Shown piece by piece: positions 63,002-64,000 of a DNA stretch of 64,000 bases. The notes under the pieces are model-generated. The model worked only from the letters and a program-made list of their open reading frames with translations, had not been told where the DNA came from and did no database searches. A program made the position numbers and the translations under genes. The stretch lies in the NCBI RefSeq assembly GCF_047634355.1, contig NZ_JBLIAL010000002.1, one strand, 5' to 3'. This stretch comes from Porticoccus sp002341315. GTDB lineage: Bacteria > Pseudomonadota > Gammaproteobacteria > Pseudomonadales > Porticoccaceae. Within the stretch, counting starts at the first letter, position 1; every line of letters starts with the position of its first letter.

Positions 63002-63815
63002 GCTGGCGATTGAGCTTGCGTTTCAGTTCACTCTTGGTTTTTGAGCCATTATTAAGAATCAGGTTCGCCTTGTAAAACTCCAGCATCCTCACGGCCGCCA
63101 CATTTGGCTCAATATAAATATCCGGGGCTTCCTTGGCCAGTTTTTCCCTGATGATACTTTTCTGCATGATCTGGTAGGTGTTGAATACAGCTTCTGACAG
63201 GGATGGGAGTTTATTGGATACGGTCCGCGTGCCAATCACATCAACAGCAATCGTAATGTCACAGTCATCGGGCAACAGGTCAAAAGGCACAGGATTTACC
63301 GCGCCACCATCTATCAGCACCTGTCCATCTATGGTGACTGGCTGAAAGAGTCCAGGGAGAGACATGCTGGCACGAATGGCAGGTATCAGCGCCCCATGTT
63401 GAAGAACAACCTGTTCCCGGCTCCAGAAATCCGATGCCACCACCTTTAGTGGCGTGTCGAGTTCGGAGAACTGGGTAGCATGAACAGATTCAAAGAGATA
63501 ATTCAGGAGGTTCTCTACCCGAATCAGTCCCCGGCCACGAAATTGCGGGCTAATAAAATCCAGCCATTTGAACAAGTGCTTTCTGGTGACCAGATGTTTG
63601 AGCGATTCATTATCGCGAAGGCTAAACTGGAGAAAAATCTGCTTGATGTCACCTGTTGTCATCCCGGCACAATACATGGCACCAATTAGTGCACCGATGC
63701 TGGTCCCAGTGATGAAATAAGGTTTCAGCCCCATTTCTTCCAGTGTCTCCAGAATCAGTAAGTGGCTGATGCCCTTGGCTCCACCTCCCCCCAATGCAAG
63801 TCCAATTTTTGTCAT
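62985..63815 (-). CDS. Patatin-like phospholipase
   Basis: 276-residue protein of the patatin/RssA group. GGGGAKGISHLLIL is the oxyanion loop, GTSIGALIGAMYC holds the catalytic Ser, and DGGAVNPVP the catalytic Asp. No signal peptide. Probably hydrolyses lipid acyl chains inside the cell. The stop is inside the end of the opposite hydrolase gene. Confidence 0.9.
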   Translation of the reverse strand: MTKIGLALGGGGAKGISHLLILETLEEMGLKPYFITGTSIGALIGAMYCAGMTTGDIKQIFLQFSLRDNESLKHLVTRKHLFKWLDFISPQFRGRGLIRVENLLNYLFESVHATQFSELDTPLKVVASDFWSREQVVLQHGALIPAIRASMSLPGLFQPVTIDGQVLIDGGAVNPVPFDLLPDDCDITIAVDVIGTRTVSNKLPSLSEAVFNTYQIMQKSIIREKLAKEAPDIYIEPNVAAVRMLEFYKANLILNNGSKTKSELKRKLNRQLKQLQ

Positions 63816-63915
63816 ACAAGGTTCACCCGGCGGTTTTTCACGATGATCGTTGGTTGATTTGAAGTAGAAATTCCGGTTTATTACGCAGCTTTACCATCAT
63901 AACCGGAAGAAACCT

Positions 63916-64000
63916 GTGGCAGAAATCCCGCAAATCAAACTCCATCCTTCCTGGCTGGCCAAACTTGAAGACCAGTTCCAGTTGCCCTACATGGTCAAGC
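63916..64000 (+). CDS. ung: Uracil-DNA glycosylase, partial (N-terminus)
   Basis: The window ends 28 codons into a frame that starts with GTG at 63916 after GGAAGA. The sequence IKLHPSWLAKLEDQFQLPYM matches the typical Ung N-terminus, upstream of the catalytic region, which lies outside the window. Divergent from the patatin gene. Confidence 0.7.
   Translation, partial: MAEIPQIKLHPSWLAKLEDQFQLPYMVK

Noticed and set aside
1..64000. CRISPR arrays, tRNA and rRNA genes, intact insertion sequences
   Set aside because: None found by reading: no spaced short repeats, no cloverleaf-like sequence noticed, and no transposase-like frame.

Overview
The window looks like chromosome of a free-living, probably marine or halotolerant gammaproteobacterium. 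Evidence: guaB-guaA at one end and tadA-mltF-purL at the other (neighbours in Pseudomonas-like genomes), a PurL of full gammaproteobacterial length, an Mrp-type cation/proton antiporter, an ectoine-degradation operon, a BCCT osmolyte transporter, and a cytochrome-type nitric oxide reductase. No rRNA, tRNA, CRISPR array, integrase or intact insertion sequence was recognised. The genus cannot be named from the sequence alone.

Layout. 0-3.2 kb: guaB-guaA. 3.4-7.5 kb: a secreted protein, a Xre/RES toxin-antitoxin pair coupled to a DEDDh exonuclease, and a lipoprotein. 7.7-12.8 kb (minus): doe-type ectoine catabolism. 13-14.5 kb (minus): a membrane phospholipase-D-like protein. 15.3-21.1 kb: Mrp antiporter, order E-F-G-B-C-D-D, without a long MrpA. 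21.4-28.2 kb: complete suf operon led by an IscR-like regulator with a matching IscR-type operator. 28.3-31.1 kb: three poorly characterised envelope genes. 31.3-34.8 kb: tightly coupled GtrA, sulfotransferase, GT4 and deacetylase genes. 35-37 kb: cytochrome c-FTR1 iron permease behind a Fur-box-like site. 37-40.5 kb (minus): CPA-type antiporter and MltB. 41-46.2 kb: norCBQD plus a membrane protein, bracketed by a direct repeat of about 270 bp that carries the 5' end of mltB. 46.9-50 kb: EAL/HDOD and GAF-PAS-GGDEF proteins. 50.4-53.9 kb (minus): BCCT transporter and an amidoligase/glutamine-amidotransferase pair. 54-60.5 kb: small membrane protein, tadA, mltF, purL. 60.5-64 kb: cytochrome c, heme A synthase, alpha/beta hydrolase, patatin, and the start of ung.

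How the genes fit together. The edges are core purine and cell-wall functions. About 51 kb between guaA and tadA holds functional modules for osmotic and ionic stress (Mrp, ectoine use, BCCT, CPA antiporter), Fe-S assembly and iron uptake, NO detoxification or respiration, c-di-GMP signalling and envelope modification. The strongest structural observations are the direct repeat around the nor module, the two matched palindromes before the RES/Xre operon, the IscR-type operator before suf, and the interruption of guaA-tadA synteny. The glycan/sulfation cassette, the 28.3-31.1 kb trio and the amidoligase pair are the best candidates for undescribed biology.
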